A stretch of DNA of 64,000 bases from Mixophyes australis (lineage: Eukaryota > Chordata > Amphibia > Anura > Limnodynastidae). The position numbers were made by a program, and so were the translations under genes. The stretch lies in NCBI GenBank assembly GCA_036250195.1, contig JAVHZZ010000006.1, forward strand, positions 79,011,369 through 79,075,368. Reading direction: 5' to 3'. The notes under the pieces were generated by a model. That model searched no databases, was not told the origin of the DNA, and saw only the letters and a list, made by a program, of their open reading frames with translations. Shown one piece after another: positions 35,401 through 47,400 of this stretch; the stretch's first letter is position 1, and every line of letters starts with the position of its first letter.

Positions 35401-38400
35401 TGCCGAATTCTAATCAGTGTCCAAAATCCATCTTCGGAAATCAGAGGTGTATTCAGCCACTGAACGTCTTCCCTGACGCATTTTTAATAAAACTGACTCA
35501 GCAGTAGCACTTCGATTTGGATCATCAAATATCTGGTTCATTGCATCCATAAAATTAGAAAGATTTTGTAATATGGGACTTTTTGCTTCTATCAAAGGAG
35601 AAGCCCATGCCAAGGCATCATCTTTCAACAATAAAAGAATACAACGTACTTTCTGTACATCAGTCAAAAAATAAGTAGGATGTAAATCAAAATGCATATT
35701 ACATTGATTAATAAAACCTCTGTATTTTTTACGATCACCTGAGAATCGGGCCGGAGGTAGTGGGAGTGTGGGCTGATGTACTGCAGCTGAAGGTGCTACA
35801 GCATTAACTTCTTGAAGCCGCACCTGTAGTTCTGTAATAACTCCATTTTGTAGCGCTATTTGATCTTTGAGTTCATGAACATTTATTTGCAACTCCGTTA
35901 CGTGTTGATTTTGCTGTTGAAAATTATTTGTACACTGGGTCTCCAGTTCTTGAAATTTTGCATGAAATTCCTGTAGCTGTCTTGAAGCAGAATGCATGTG
36001 GAAACTCAGATCCGCAAGTCGCTGTAAAGCAGATGGTTCTGACCCGGCGGGCTCCGTCATTTTGGGCACGAGTATCCTGTCACGCTTCTGGTATCACAAA
36101 CGAACCCAATAGCCAGGTATTTCTGAATTCAAAAGGATTTATTTTGGTATACAAATAAATCTCCAGTGTCCAACAAATAAAGTCCAAAGTAACAAGAGGT
36201 TAAAGGTCTGGTGGAAGTATCAAGTACTTGTAGTCCAAATCACAAGGAGGCAAGGTTCTGTGGAAGCATCTGGTTCAGAGACAAACACAATACTCGTGCA
36301 AAGGCTTCATAACAGGAAGTGCCTTTTCTAGGCCCAAACAGGAAATGGGATCCAAGATGGAATCTTCATGAGACAGTCCCGGCCATCTTGGATAAGGGCT
36401 ATTGTAAGGGCAAGTTCATAACAGAGATCCAAGATGGAAACTTCATGATGCAATCATGGCCATCTTGAATGAGGGCAAAACTAAGGGCAAGTACATAACA
36501 AAATCAGACAGTCAGATCTATATTTTCTTGAGGTAGGAGACAATCTCTTCGGGGAAGGTCAGCCTCTACCTTCTCTTCGGGACGCCCCTCCTCCAAGCTT
36601 CCGGATAAAATGGCAGCATGACTCACACCCTCCTCTGTTAGCGGTGGAGGGACGTCTGCTACTGTTCAGAGACCAGTGGGCAGAATCATCAGGGGACAAA
36701 TGGATTCAGGGAATCATGGAAAGAGGTTACATGATAGACTTGGTGGGGCCAGCTCCTCACAGGTTTTTTGTAACCAGTTTGCCCCGTTATCCACACAAAA
36801 GACAGGCAATGCTCCATTGTGCCGATATGCTTCTTTCACAGGGAGTTATTGTAGAGGTGCCAGAGGACCAAAAGAGGCAGGGGTTTTATTCCAACCTCTT
36901 TATGGTCCAGAAGCCGGACTGTTCGTTTTGGCCAGTGCTGAACCTCAAACAGCTAAATCTTCACCTGAAGGTAGTCTCATTTCGGATGGAATCCCTGAGA
37001 TCGGTCATAAACGGTCTGGAGGCGGGTCAGTTCAGGGTGTCGATAGACATCAAGGACGCCTACCTCCATGTTCCAATCTGGGAACGGCATCAGCGTCTTC
37101 TCAGATTTACGTTTGGTTCGGCTCAATATCAATTCAGGGCTCTTCCATTTGGTCTTGCAACAGCCCCAGTGGTGTTTACGAAGATTATGGCGGTAATGAC
37201 GTCCTGACTTCATACCAGAGGGGTACAAATAGTACCCTATCTGGACGATTGGCTAATCAAGGCTGCATCAGAGCAGTTGTTGGAACAACATCTTCAGCTT
37301 ACTGTTCAGGTTTTGGAGAGGCATGGTTGGCTCTTGAACCGAACAAAGTCATAAATGATACCTTGCCAAAAGATGTCATTTCTGGGACTAATAATGGACA
37401 CGGCATGCCAGAGAGTTTTTCTTCCAGGGGACTAGATAAGGTCCTTATAAGAGTGGATGAACAAGGTTCTGTGTGTTAGGAAAGATGGTGGCATCTTTCG
37501 AGACTCTCCTTTGTCGACAGCTTGGAAATTAACTATTTAGGTGCCAAACTCCTCCCTACCCTACTCAACCCCATGGTTAAGCAGTGTCCCCCAGATGGAA
37601 TCAGAGAAATCTATTTATCATAAGTATAAATCCTCTTGTTTTCTTATTCTGTGTCCCCAGGAAGACCCCTCTGTTCTGCTACACTACATTGGCTGCTGTC
37701 AGCAGAGTGGACAAAGATACATAATCTGGTGGAGATACAGGGTGTAAGCCCAGATGGAAGGAAGTTTTGTTTGCGAGTTCAAGAGGTCAGTCAAAGTAAT
37801 TTTTAACATTGAAATACATTAGGAGTATATATGTAATGATATTGACTTATGATGCATAATGTGACCTAGAAACAGTGATATTTAAGGCTGTTTGACTAGA
37901 ACAGGCTAAAAGAGAATTTTCAGCCTCTTGCACACAAACAATATTGGCTCTGTAAACATTTGTATATGTGTTTTTCACTTTTTTTTAGGTATCCGTGTCT
38001 AACTTGTCATCAGATGGAAATATTCCTGCCATTGAAGTGCAAATACTAAGCTCCCATTTACATGTTGTGGCGTCCTTACATCTGGCAGTGATCAACCGTT
38101 TCAAGGTAATATTACAAGAAAATAGCTACAACAACCTTGCACTGGTATATGCATAATTGAACAATCGAAAATGTCAAGCTGGGTAGTACACACTACAGGT
38201 TTTTCATCTAATTATCATGCCGATCATGCGATAAACGACTGTTTGGTAAGCCATTGCGTTAGTGTGTACGCTCACACGATTGTTTTATCGTACCATAGTG
38301 TCGTTTGATTTTATAAATTTCCGAAAAATCACGATCAACAATCAATCGATGTTGTGCCAGTTCTGAAGTGTGTACGTACTCGCGACCTACAAGTCCAACA

Positions 38401-41400
38401 ATTTTGCTGATGGTTCCTTCAACATTGATGCCTTTGTGGGCATACATATTTAAACCTATGATGTTGTCTCTTACGTGCTGTGTTGTCAAAACGTAAAGCT
38501 CATGGAATAGTCTTTTTTTTCAAAGCGAATCAAAAATAAACCTGTTTTAAATGCTCTGTATGTCATCTATGTTCCTGTATGCAAGTGTATACAACATGAA
38601 TTGTTAACACGTGAAAAATCAATAATCTCAAAGTTCCATTTATTTACTGATGCACCCATTTCTTCAATTCTGTATTATTTACTTGTATTTATAGTTATTT
38701 TGCCTGTTATGCTTTGTTTTTCTCTCTCTCTCTCCCCTACCATGGGTTGTATGAGAGGGAGCGTGTAGTTGGCAGTTAACTTGTTTAATGTAACTTGCTG
38801 ACAGACCTACCCTCTGCAATCCCCTGTATTTCCTCAGTTTAGTTTAAGTGCCCAAGTTGGGATTACTTTTATTGCTAGCAAGGTAATTTTTCCTTTATTT
38901 CGTTTATTTTCAATTATTTTCATTAATTTGTATTGCTTTATTTTAACTACAGGTAGTGTGCACTATTCAAAAGACCGAGCACACTCCCTACAGTAGCTCA
39001 TGACAAGGGGCTACACGACTGATCTCTCAGATCAGGCCCCTAGTCGTTTTGTTTTGTGTTTTTTTTTTGGGGTTTTTTTGCAACCTCCCTGCCTCTCGAC
39101 CCGGAGAGAAGACAGGCAATGCTTCACCATGTCGCCTCTCTTTTATCTGCTGGGGTCATCTGCCAGGTTTCTGTGAGCCAGAGAGGCCAGTGGGTTTATT
39201 CCAACCTCTTTCTGGTTCCCAAGCTGGATGGCTCATTCCAACACATTCTAAATTTAAAGATGCTAAATCTACACCTGCGGGTAGACTGATTTCACATGGA
39301 ATCCCTCACATCGGTCATCAATGAGTTGGAAGCTGACGAAGTCCTAGGGGTAAATGTATCAAGCTGAGAGTTTTTTTGGCGGGTTTGAAAAGTGGAGATG
39401 TTGCCTATAGCAACCAATCAGATTCTAGCTATCATTTTGTAGAATGTACTAAATAAATGATGGCTAGAATCTGATTGGTTTTTCAAACCTGCCGGAAAAC
39501 TCTCAGCTTGATAAATTTACCCCCTAGTGTCGATTTGATATCAGACACACCCACCTTCACGTTCCCATATGAGAGGGCCATCAGACCCTTTTCTTATTTG
39601 CAGTAGAACCTTCTCACTACCAATTTAGGACGCTCCCCTCTGGCCTCTCCATGGTGCTCACAAAAATAATGGTAGTAATGGCTACCTGTCTTCGTTCCAT
39701 GTGGGTGAGAATTGTGCCCTATCTGGACAACCTTCTCATCAAGGCCATCTCAGCTCAGCTGCTGTGCCAGCTGACCTGGCCCTTACCATCAGGATCCTGG
39801 AACACTTTGGCTAGATTATAAATCTCCACAAATCTCAGTTCCCTGCCAGAGGATGACCTTTTTGGGACTCATCATGAATACCAAGGAACAGAAACTATTC
39901 ATCCCAGAGGATAAGGCATGTTCATTGCAGGACACAATGGCACTGGCTCTGACCAGCTGCAGACCATCCATGCTTCTTTGCATGCGGCTCCCAGGAAAAA
40001 TTGTATCCACCTTTGTAATACTTCCTAATGGCTGATTCCATTCCTGTTGCTCCCAGTGGGATCTCTTGGAAAAGTGGTCAGGATCTCGTCTGCAATTGGG
40101 ATGCCAGCCAATCCGTTTGTCACCCGAGGCGCGGATATCCCTCCAGTGGTGGATGGTCCAGGACCACCTGGCGGTAAACACATCTAGTAACCACAGACGC
40201 CAGCCTGAGGGGGTGGGGACTTTGATTGCTTCAGAAGGCCTCCCTTCCGATTAACATCCTGGAATTGAAGGCTCTGTTGATGGCCCTGCAAGGGGCCCAG
40301 ACAATCTTTCAGGGGTTCCTGGTTCATCTACAATCCGACAATGCCATGGCTGTGACTTATGTCAACAGACAGGGCAGGACCAGAAGCACTGGGGCAATGC
40401 AGGTGGCAGCAGGGATCTTGGCCTAGGCCAAGATACATGTTCCCTCAATTTCTGCATTATGCATCCCAGGTGTTCAGAACTTGGAGGCAGACCACCTAAG
40501 CCGACATGCGGTAATGCTGGGGGAATGGTTGCTCCATCCGGAGGTCTTCCAGTCTCTGGTCCAGCAGTGGGGTCTCCCGACCAGGGACCCCTGGCAGTGG
40601 CTGTCAACTTCATGACAATGTGTTGGGACTTCCGGCTGGGGTACCTGCCCCCCCCCCCTCCCATTCCTATGCTTCCCCGTGTCCTCAGAAGGGTCAAGCA
40701 AGGAGGATTTCTAGCAACACTGGTCGCTCCTGCTTGGCCTCATCGTGTCTGGTATGCAGTCTTACTGTTCATGGCGGTAGGTCAAGGACATCGTCTGCCA
40801 CTTTAAGACAACATCCTTCTCCAAGGACCCTTCCGACAGTAAGATGTTTTTCAAAAATTTAAAAATGTTTTTTGGAGAAAATCTAAATTTTGATTTTGAA
40901 AATTTTACATTTTTAATTTTTATTGAAACATTCTACTGTGTTTATATATCATAAGAAAGCCCATAAAAAGAGGTTTGAAATGAAACCTGCCCAGCTCTCT
41001 AGTTTAATCAGGTGAGCTACAGTCATGGCCAAAAGTTTTGAGAATGACACAAATATTATTTTTTACAAAGTCTGCTGCCTCAGTTTTTATGATGGCAATC
41101 CGCATATACTCCAGAATGTCATGAAGAGTGATCAGATGAATTGCAATTCATTTCAAAGTCTCTCTTTGCCATAACAATGAACTTTTATCCCCAAAACAAC
41201 ATTTTGGGCTAGATTTACTAAGCTGCGGGTTTGAAAAAGTGGGTATGTTGCCTATAGCAACCAATCAGATTCTAGCTTTCATTTATTTAGTACTTTCTAC
41301 AAAATGACAGCTAGAATCTGATTGGTTGCTATAGGCAACATCCCAACTTTTTCAAACCCGCAGCTTAGTAAATCTAGCCCTTTGACTGCATTTCAGCCCT

Positions 41401-44400
41401 GCCACAAAAGGACCAGCTGACATCAGGTCAGTGATTCTCTCAACACAGGTGAGAGGGTTGACGAGGACAAGGCTGGAGATCACTCCGCCATGCTGATTGA
41501 GTTATAATAACAGACTGGAAGCTTTAAAAGGTAGGTGGTGCTTGAAATCATTGTTCTTCCTCTGTTAACCATGGTTACCTGCAAGAAAACATGTGCAGTC
41601 ATCATTGCTTTGCACAAAAAGGGCTTCACAGGCAAGGATATTGCTGCTAGTAAGATTGCACCTAAATCAACCATTTATCAGATTATCAAGAACTTCAAGG
41701 AGAGAGGTTTAATAGTTGTGAAGAAGGCTTCAGGGCGCCGAAGAACGTCCAGCAAGTGCCAGGACTGTCTCCTAAAGTTGATTCAGCTGCAGGATCGGGG
41801 CACCACCAGTGCAGGGCTTGTTCAGGAATGGCAGCAGGCAGGTGTAAATGCATCTGCACGTACAGTGAGGCAAAGGCTTTTGGAGGATGGCCTGGTGTTA
41901 AAAAGGCCAGCAAAGAAGCCACTTCTCCCCAGGAAAAACATCAGGGACAGGCTGATATTCTGCAAAAAGTACAGGGATTGGACTGCCGAGGACTGGCATA
42001 AAGTCAGTTTCTCTGATGAATACCCCTTTCATATTGTTTGGGGCATCTGGAAAAACGCTTGTCCGTAGAGGGAAAGATGAGCGCTACCATCAGTTCTATG
42101 TCATGCCAACAGTAAAGCATACTGAGACCATTCATGTGTGGGGTAGCTTCTCAGCCAAGGAAGTGGGCTCACTCACAATTTTGCCTAAGAACACAGCCAA
42201 GAATAAAGAATGGGACCAAGGCATCCTCCAAGAGCAACTTCTCCCAACCATCCAAGACCAGTTTGGCGACCAACAATGCCTTTTCCAGCAGGATGGAGCA
42301 CCTTGTCATAAGGCAAAAGTGATAACTAAGTGGCTCGGAGATCAAAACATCAAAATTTTGTATCCATGGCCAGGAAACTCCCCAGACCTTAATCCCATTG
42401 AGAACTTGTGATCAATCCTCAAGAGGCGGGTGGACAAACGAAAACCCACAAATTCTGACAAACTGCAAGCATTGATTAGGCAAGAATGGGCGGCCTTCAG
42501 TCAGTATGTGGTCCCGAAGTTGATTGACAGCATGTCAGGGCGAATTGCAGAGGTCTTCACAAAGAAGGGTCAACACTGCAAATATTGACACTTTGCATAA
42601 ACTTAATGTATTTGTCAATAAAAGCCATTGACACTTATGAAATGCTTGTAATTTTACTTCAGTATACCATGAAATGCTTGTAATTTTACTTCAGTATACC
42701 ATAGCAACATCTGACAAAAAGGTCTAAAAACACTGAAACAGCAAACTTTGTGAAAAACAATACTTGTGTCATTCTCAAAACTTTTGGCCATGACTGTACA
42801 AATGCAACTTTAAAAAAAAGTTAAAAGCAAATTTTTTGTTAAAGTGCAAATTTAAAGGCGTATAACTTCAAAACCAGTGCACATATCAGTCTAAGATTTG
42901 AGGGTTTTCTTTACACCCATGACAGCAAATTTCATTACAATCTAAAACGGTCACTTTGAAACTCTGTGTTGATTTGATGTGGAATGATCCATGTATGCCT
43001 TTTAATATATAATTTTACACTTTCGTTTTTACATTATGTAAACATATTAAATTTGTTATAGTGGTGTATAGTTTAATTATTTATTAAATGCTACTGTTCA
43101 TTTAACTTACATTGAATACGGTATACTATTTTAGTAGAACCATATAGAGAATTTAGCTTTGAAGCTGGCTACAGCCTTCCATCAATATTTTTTTCATACA
43201 TGTGAAACAAATCAGTATAATTTTTTTGTTTTGAGTTGGAATAATTTCTTTTTAACATCATTAATATTTCCCTTCAGTGCATTTAGATTTTCTTGCAGCT
43301 TGGACATCTTTGCAGCTACACCTGTTGCATCATCGGAAGCCTGAGAACTATTAATGTTTGACCCCCTCCTTCTCTCCTTCCGAACTTTCCTCTGAAATTA
43401 CGATAGTATCTATATGAAGAACGGAAAATTTAATTTAGTTCATTTCAACAATGAAATGGGACACAGTTTTGTTTTCACTCAGTGGCACTACTACCATTCG
43501 CTATCCTTGCACACTGCTGGAAATCAGTTTGTGCTGATGTCCCTACTGGGTTTGTCCTGATATGCTGCCGTGATAGTCCATATCAACTGAAGTATAGATG
43601 TGAAGTAGTTAACATTTAGACAACAGGGTACAAATGATGTTTTTAAAATGTTTAATGGATTTGAATTACTTTTTTTAGTTTCCTCTCTTATTCCCACAAT
43701 GGATATTTCTGTGATTTCCTCTTTAATCTCCACATTGGCTCTGGCTTCTTTTTCTCTTCTTTTTTTTTTTTCCCTGTGTTGATGTAGGTAGTTGATCTCA
43801 TATTTTTCTTTCTGTAAATGTCACTGTTTTACTAATCGTTATTGTTATCGTTAATTACTAACAGTTCGCTAACCAGTTTTGCCAAGTTTTATTTACTACT
43901 TTTAATACTCACTTTTTTAAATGTTTGTTCGTGTTTTCTTCAATTTTCTTTGCCCCTTGCTCTTCAAATCTGACCATCGCTTCTGTATCTGGAGCTAGTT
44001 TCCTTTTCACCAAAGTTTTTAGCATGGAATGTTATCACGAACGCCCAGCCTGTCCCAGATACAGCAATCTGAACAGCTGCCCGTGACTGGCGCCACCTTA
44101 GTCACTTAGCAATGAATACACCTTTTCTGACACCACAAAGTATTTACTATGGAATCCTTACGTTCACCAAAACCACTTATTAATGTTTCACTCTGAAATC
44201 ACATACACATGTAGCATGAGCCTTCCTGGTCTTCGTAAGGTTACAAAGAATCACAGAGAACACACTAGATTAAATGTAATTAATCTGAAAAAATGGAGCT
44301 GTGTATGTACCCATGTTGTGGTACTTTGACCTCCTGTGCTTAACGGCTGACCAGAAAATAGCCAGTCCATCCGCTGGCAACTTACCCCAGATGGAGTCTA

Positions 44401-47400
44401 GTTCCTCACCTATCTCTCTGTAAAACAAAAACATACCGACAAGTGACATAGTAAGTAAACAAACAGAATCACAAATTCAAAAAATATTTATTGAAATATA
44501 AATAAAAATTAGAAGTTCAATTTCACATAGTATGTCAATGTACATATATTATAACATGTTATTCTGCCAGGACACAACACCCTCATCATTAAATTATTGC
44601 AAGTACTCCTTCCTATTTAACTGGTATTTATTATTTGAGAAGACTCCAGTGGTGTCAACCCTACCACTTCCTCTCCAGCCATGGACAAGAGTTTTACAGA
44701 CCTGCCCCACTATTGCCAACGCTCTCTCACCACAGGCAACATCACCTGATGAAAAGACTGTCCAGTAGCCCTCCTGCCTATAGAACGTCAACACCGACCA
44801 ACGCAGCCAGTATATTGTAGTACAGTGGGAGTCATTCCTTCTTAGACATTTCTGAACAATCCCACTTAGAAAAAGTTTTTTCTTAAAGGTTTGTGATATA
44901 GTTTGAGTTGGTTTTGTTTTAGGGTTTTTTATATGTGTAAATAGTTTTTGGGTTGATTTTATTTATTACTTTTATACATAAATATTTATTGTGCATTGTT
45001 TGTTATTAATATGTTATTAAGTTATTCTATTTTATTTAAAAAAAAATAATCTCAGTATTTCATACAGCAACATTCATATATTATCCCTGGAGAACTTATA
45101 TGATTGCCTCTGCGGTATGACCAGACACACAGCCCAGAAATAGATGTGCTGTACTTGAGATCAGCCAGTAGCTAAAAATCAGAGGGTAGCAACCAGTCTC
45201 TGCTCTGCAGATATTGAGTCTAGGACCCCTGCTGCCTTTTTGCTGCCTGTATGCTGGCATACAGTGGCATTGGAAGTGGTTCCTGCTTTGCAAATAGACC
45301 ACTATCATTATGAACACTTGTGAGTTCTATTTTTAGATTAGTTGGATTTTGTGGTTTTTATAGGTATTGTATATATGTATATATTTTTGTGTTGTTTTTA
45401 ATGTTATTTTTCTATTTTAATAAAAGATAATGTTTTTTTTACAATCTGAGTATTTCTTTGACCAACCTTCATATATTGTCTCTGTAGAACTTGTATGATG
45501 GCCTCACAGGTCTCGAGTAGGATCAGACTCAGAGCTTGTGGTGAAATAGCTGTGCTGTACTTGAGATCAGCCAGAGGGCAAAAATTGGAGGGTAGCAACC
45601 AGTCTCTGGGTCTCCTTAAATGGGTGTCCTCCTATTGTGCGAGTGGGGTGAAAAGGTAAAGCAGCTCCTGGAATGTAGGATCATTCATCCACAGGAAATT
45701 CCTGAAATCTTGTATCTCTGTAGGATTCTTGTATCTCCTGTAGCAGTTGCATATGTGAAAAGGAGTCTCGCATCAGCAACCTCTCCTTGGTCCAACAAGT
45801 GCAATTCTCATTCTCCTTTCCCTACTGTTAATTGTTAGCAGGGTTGTCGTCCATGGCAACAAGCACAAGCTTTGCATTTATAGAACAGTATTCCTACCTT
45901 GTGTACAGTTATGAAGGTAGTTGCTAAACGTACACTATACACAAGACAGAATAACGCAATGAATGGGGATAATGGTATTTCCTGTTCCTGAATGTTTGTG
46001 TGTATTTGTATGACAGACCAAAATCACAGATCTGACGGTAAATTGTGTAGGTGAGTACGCGTGGATCGGCATGCTCATCGGGATTTTAGGTTGTTGGTAA
46101 AATCATTACATCAAGACAAATTTTCTGTAGTGTGTACTCAGCTTAACGGTTTAGATTACTGAGTGGCTGAACCTGTTTACTGTTTACCAATCACAGGAGC
46201 CCTGGGAAAACCATGATTGATGATGTCATACCTAAGGCACCAGGGCTGATTATAATGAACATCTGGGCCCTCCCTGTGTTTTTGAGTAAAACTATTGAAG
46301 GAGTGTGATGTTTTGCCATGAAAAATGAAGTACATTATTTAGTACTGCGAAATGTTACTTACCTCAGTTGTCTAATTCTATTTCCTAGATCTTACTTCAA
46401 CAAAATAATGGTTGTCATTCACTTGCTTTGAACTTGGGGAACATTCAGCAGCAGTTTAGTGCATATGAAGTAAGTTTTTTTTTGTCTTTTCTGTGTGTGT
46501 GTGTGTGTGTGCTTTGTTGTTCATTTATGTTATACAAGGCATGTGATAGAAGCTCATTTAATTCAAATTATTAGTTAACACGAAGGTAATTTTCGAGTCT
46601 AAAATACTTCATATGAAGTTTCTTTTTTACTTTTTAGGAATTCCCCCTTATTTTTCCCCTTATTAGTTCCTAATGGATTTACCCTTGATTTTGGCTAAAG
46701 GAAATGTTGATTTTGGTGGGCTGGCCTCCTGGTCTCTAATATCTTTATTGAACTAATATTGGGGATCAAATAAAAGAAAAACACGGGACAACACAGATGG
46801 CGAGAGATCTGAAGAGGATAGAAACATTTGTGTATTATCCACATAGACATGATACTGAAATTCATATGAGCTAATTAGTTTTTCAAGAAAAGTGGTATAG
46901 CTAGAGAATAGCAGCAGACTTGGTACTGAACCTTGTGGTACTCCAACTGATAAGGGAAGCAGAGCAGAGGTGGATCCAGAGGAATTAACACTGAAAGCGA
47001 TTAGATAGGTAGGATGAGAACCAGGATAGGACAGCGTCTTGAAGACCTTGGGATTGTAGCGTTTGTGTAAGAAAAGTGGTCAGAAGAGTCAAAAGCAGCA
47101 GAGAGATCCAGGAGAATTAGAATAGAGTAATGACCTTTAGTTTTAGTAGTGATCAAATCATTGATAACCTTAGTCAAAGTAGAGTTTGAGAATTGTTGTG
47201 AATAAAAGCCTGACTGAAGAGAATGTTATTTGCAGAAAGAAAGCTTGTGAGACATGTGTTATCAATTCTCTCTAGAAGCTTAGAGGGGAGATGGGATGGT
47301 AATTTGAAATGGAGTTTGGAATAGTAGTTGGAGGGTTTGGTGTGGGAGGATTGAGAAGAGATTTAAATATGTTAAAAAGGTGTTTGGTGTTAGAAGCTTG

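Larger units (their letters stand above)
31146..36500 (-). mobile_element. Ty3/Gypsy LTR retrotransposon (chromodomain-bearing), 5.36 kb
   Basis: Two 423-bp LTRs (31146-31568 and 36078-36500), each TGTCACG...TAACA as read on +, flanked by a perfect 5-bp duplication AAATC (31141-31145, 36501-36505). Coding is on the minus strand in the order gag - protease - RT - RNase H - integrase - chromodomain, the Ty3/Gypsy order. A polypurine tract (AAGGGGGCATCC, minus strand) abuts the 3' LTR at 31569-31583. The LTRs differ at three positions, yet the coding region has two in-frame stops and two frameshifts. Confidence 0.95.
24886..37610 (+). mobile_element. DIRS-type YR retrotransposon, host of several nested insertions
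   Basis: About 100-bp inverted terminal repeats at 24886-24988 and 37511-37610 frame gag-like and RT-coding remnants in the + direction, the structure of DIRS elements. Without the L2 (25640-28420), solo LTR (28683-29750), MITE (30234-30408) and Gypsy (31146-36505) guests, only about 3.3 kb of DIRS sequence remains. RNase H, the methyltransferase-like domain and the tyrosine recombinase are missing, because the RT frame runs almost directly into the right terminal repeat at about 37440-37510. It is therefore an internally deleted copy. Confidence 0.85.
41020..42796 (+). mobile_element. Tc1-like DNA transposon with intact terminal repeats
   Basis: Perfect or near-perfect terminal inverted repeats of about 33 bp (CAGTCATGGCCAAAAGTTTT... 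and ...AAAACTTTTGGCCATGACTG) flanked by TA on both sides (41018-41019 and 42797-42798), as expected of Tc1/mariner. Contains a broken transposase and a 175-bp MITE inserted between the left repeat and the gene. Confidence 0.93.

Noticed and set aside
31146..36500. Endogenous retrovirus with env
   Set aside because: After integrase and chromodomain the sequence goes straight to the polypurine tract and LTR. There is no env frame, and the chromodomain marks a Ty3/Gypsy chromovirus-type retrotransposon.
40362..40862. Proline/glycine-rich open frames on both strands (about 75-115 codons)
   Set aside because: Out-of-frame translations of the second DIRS copy, whose RNase H frame is recognisable in another phase.
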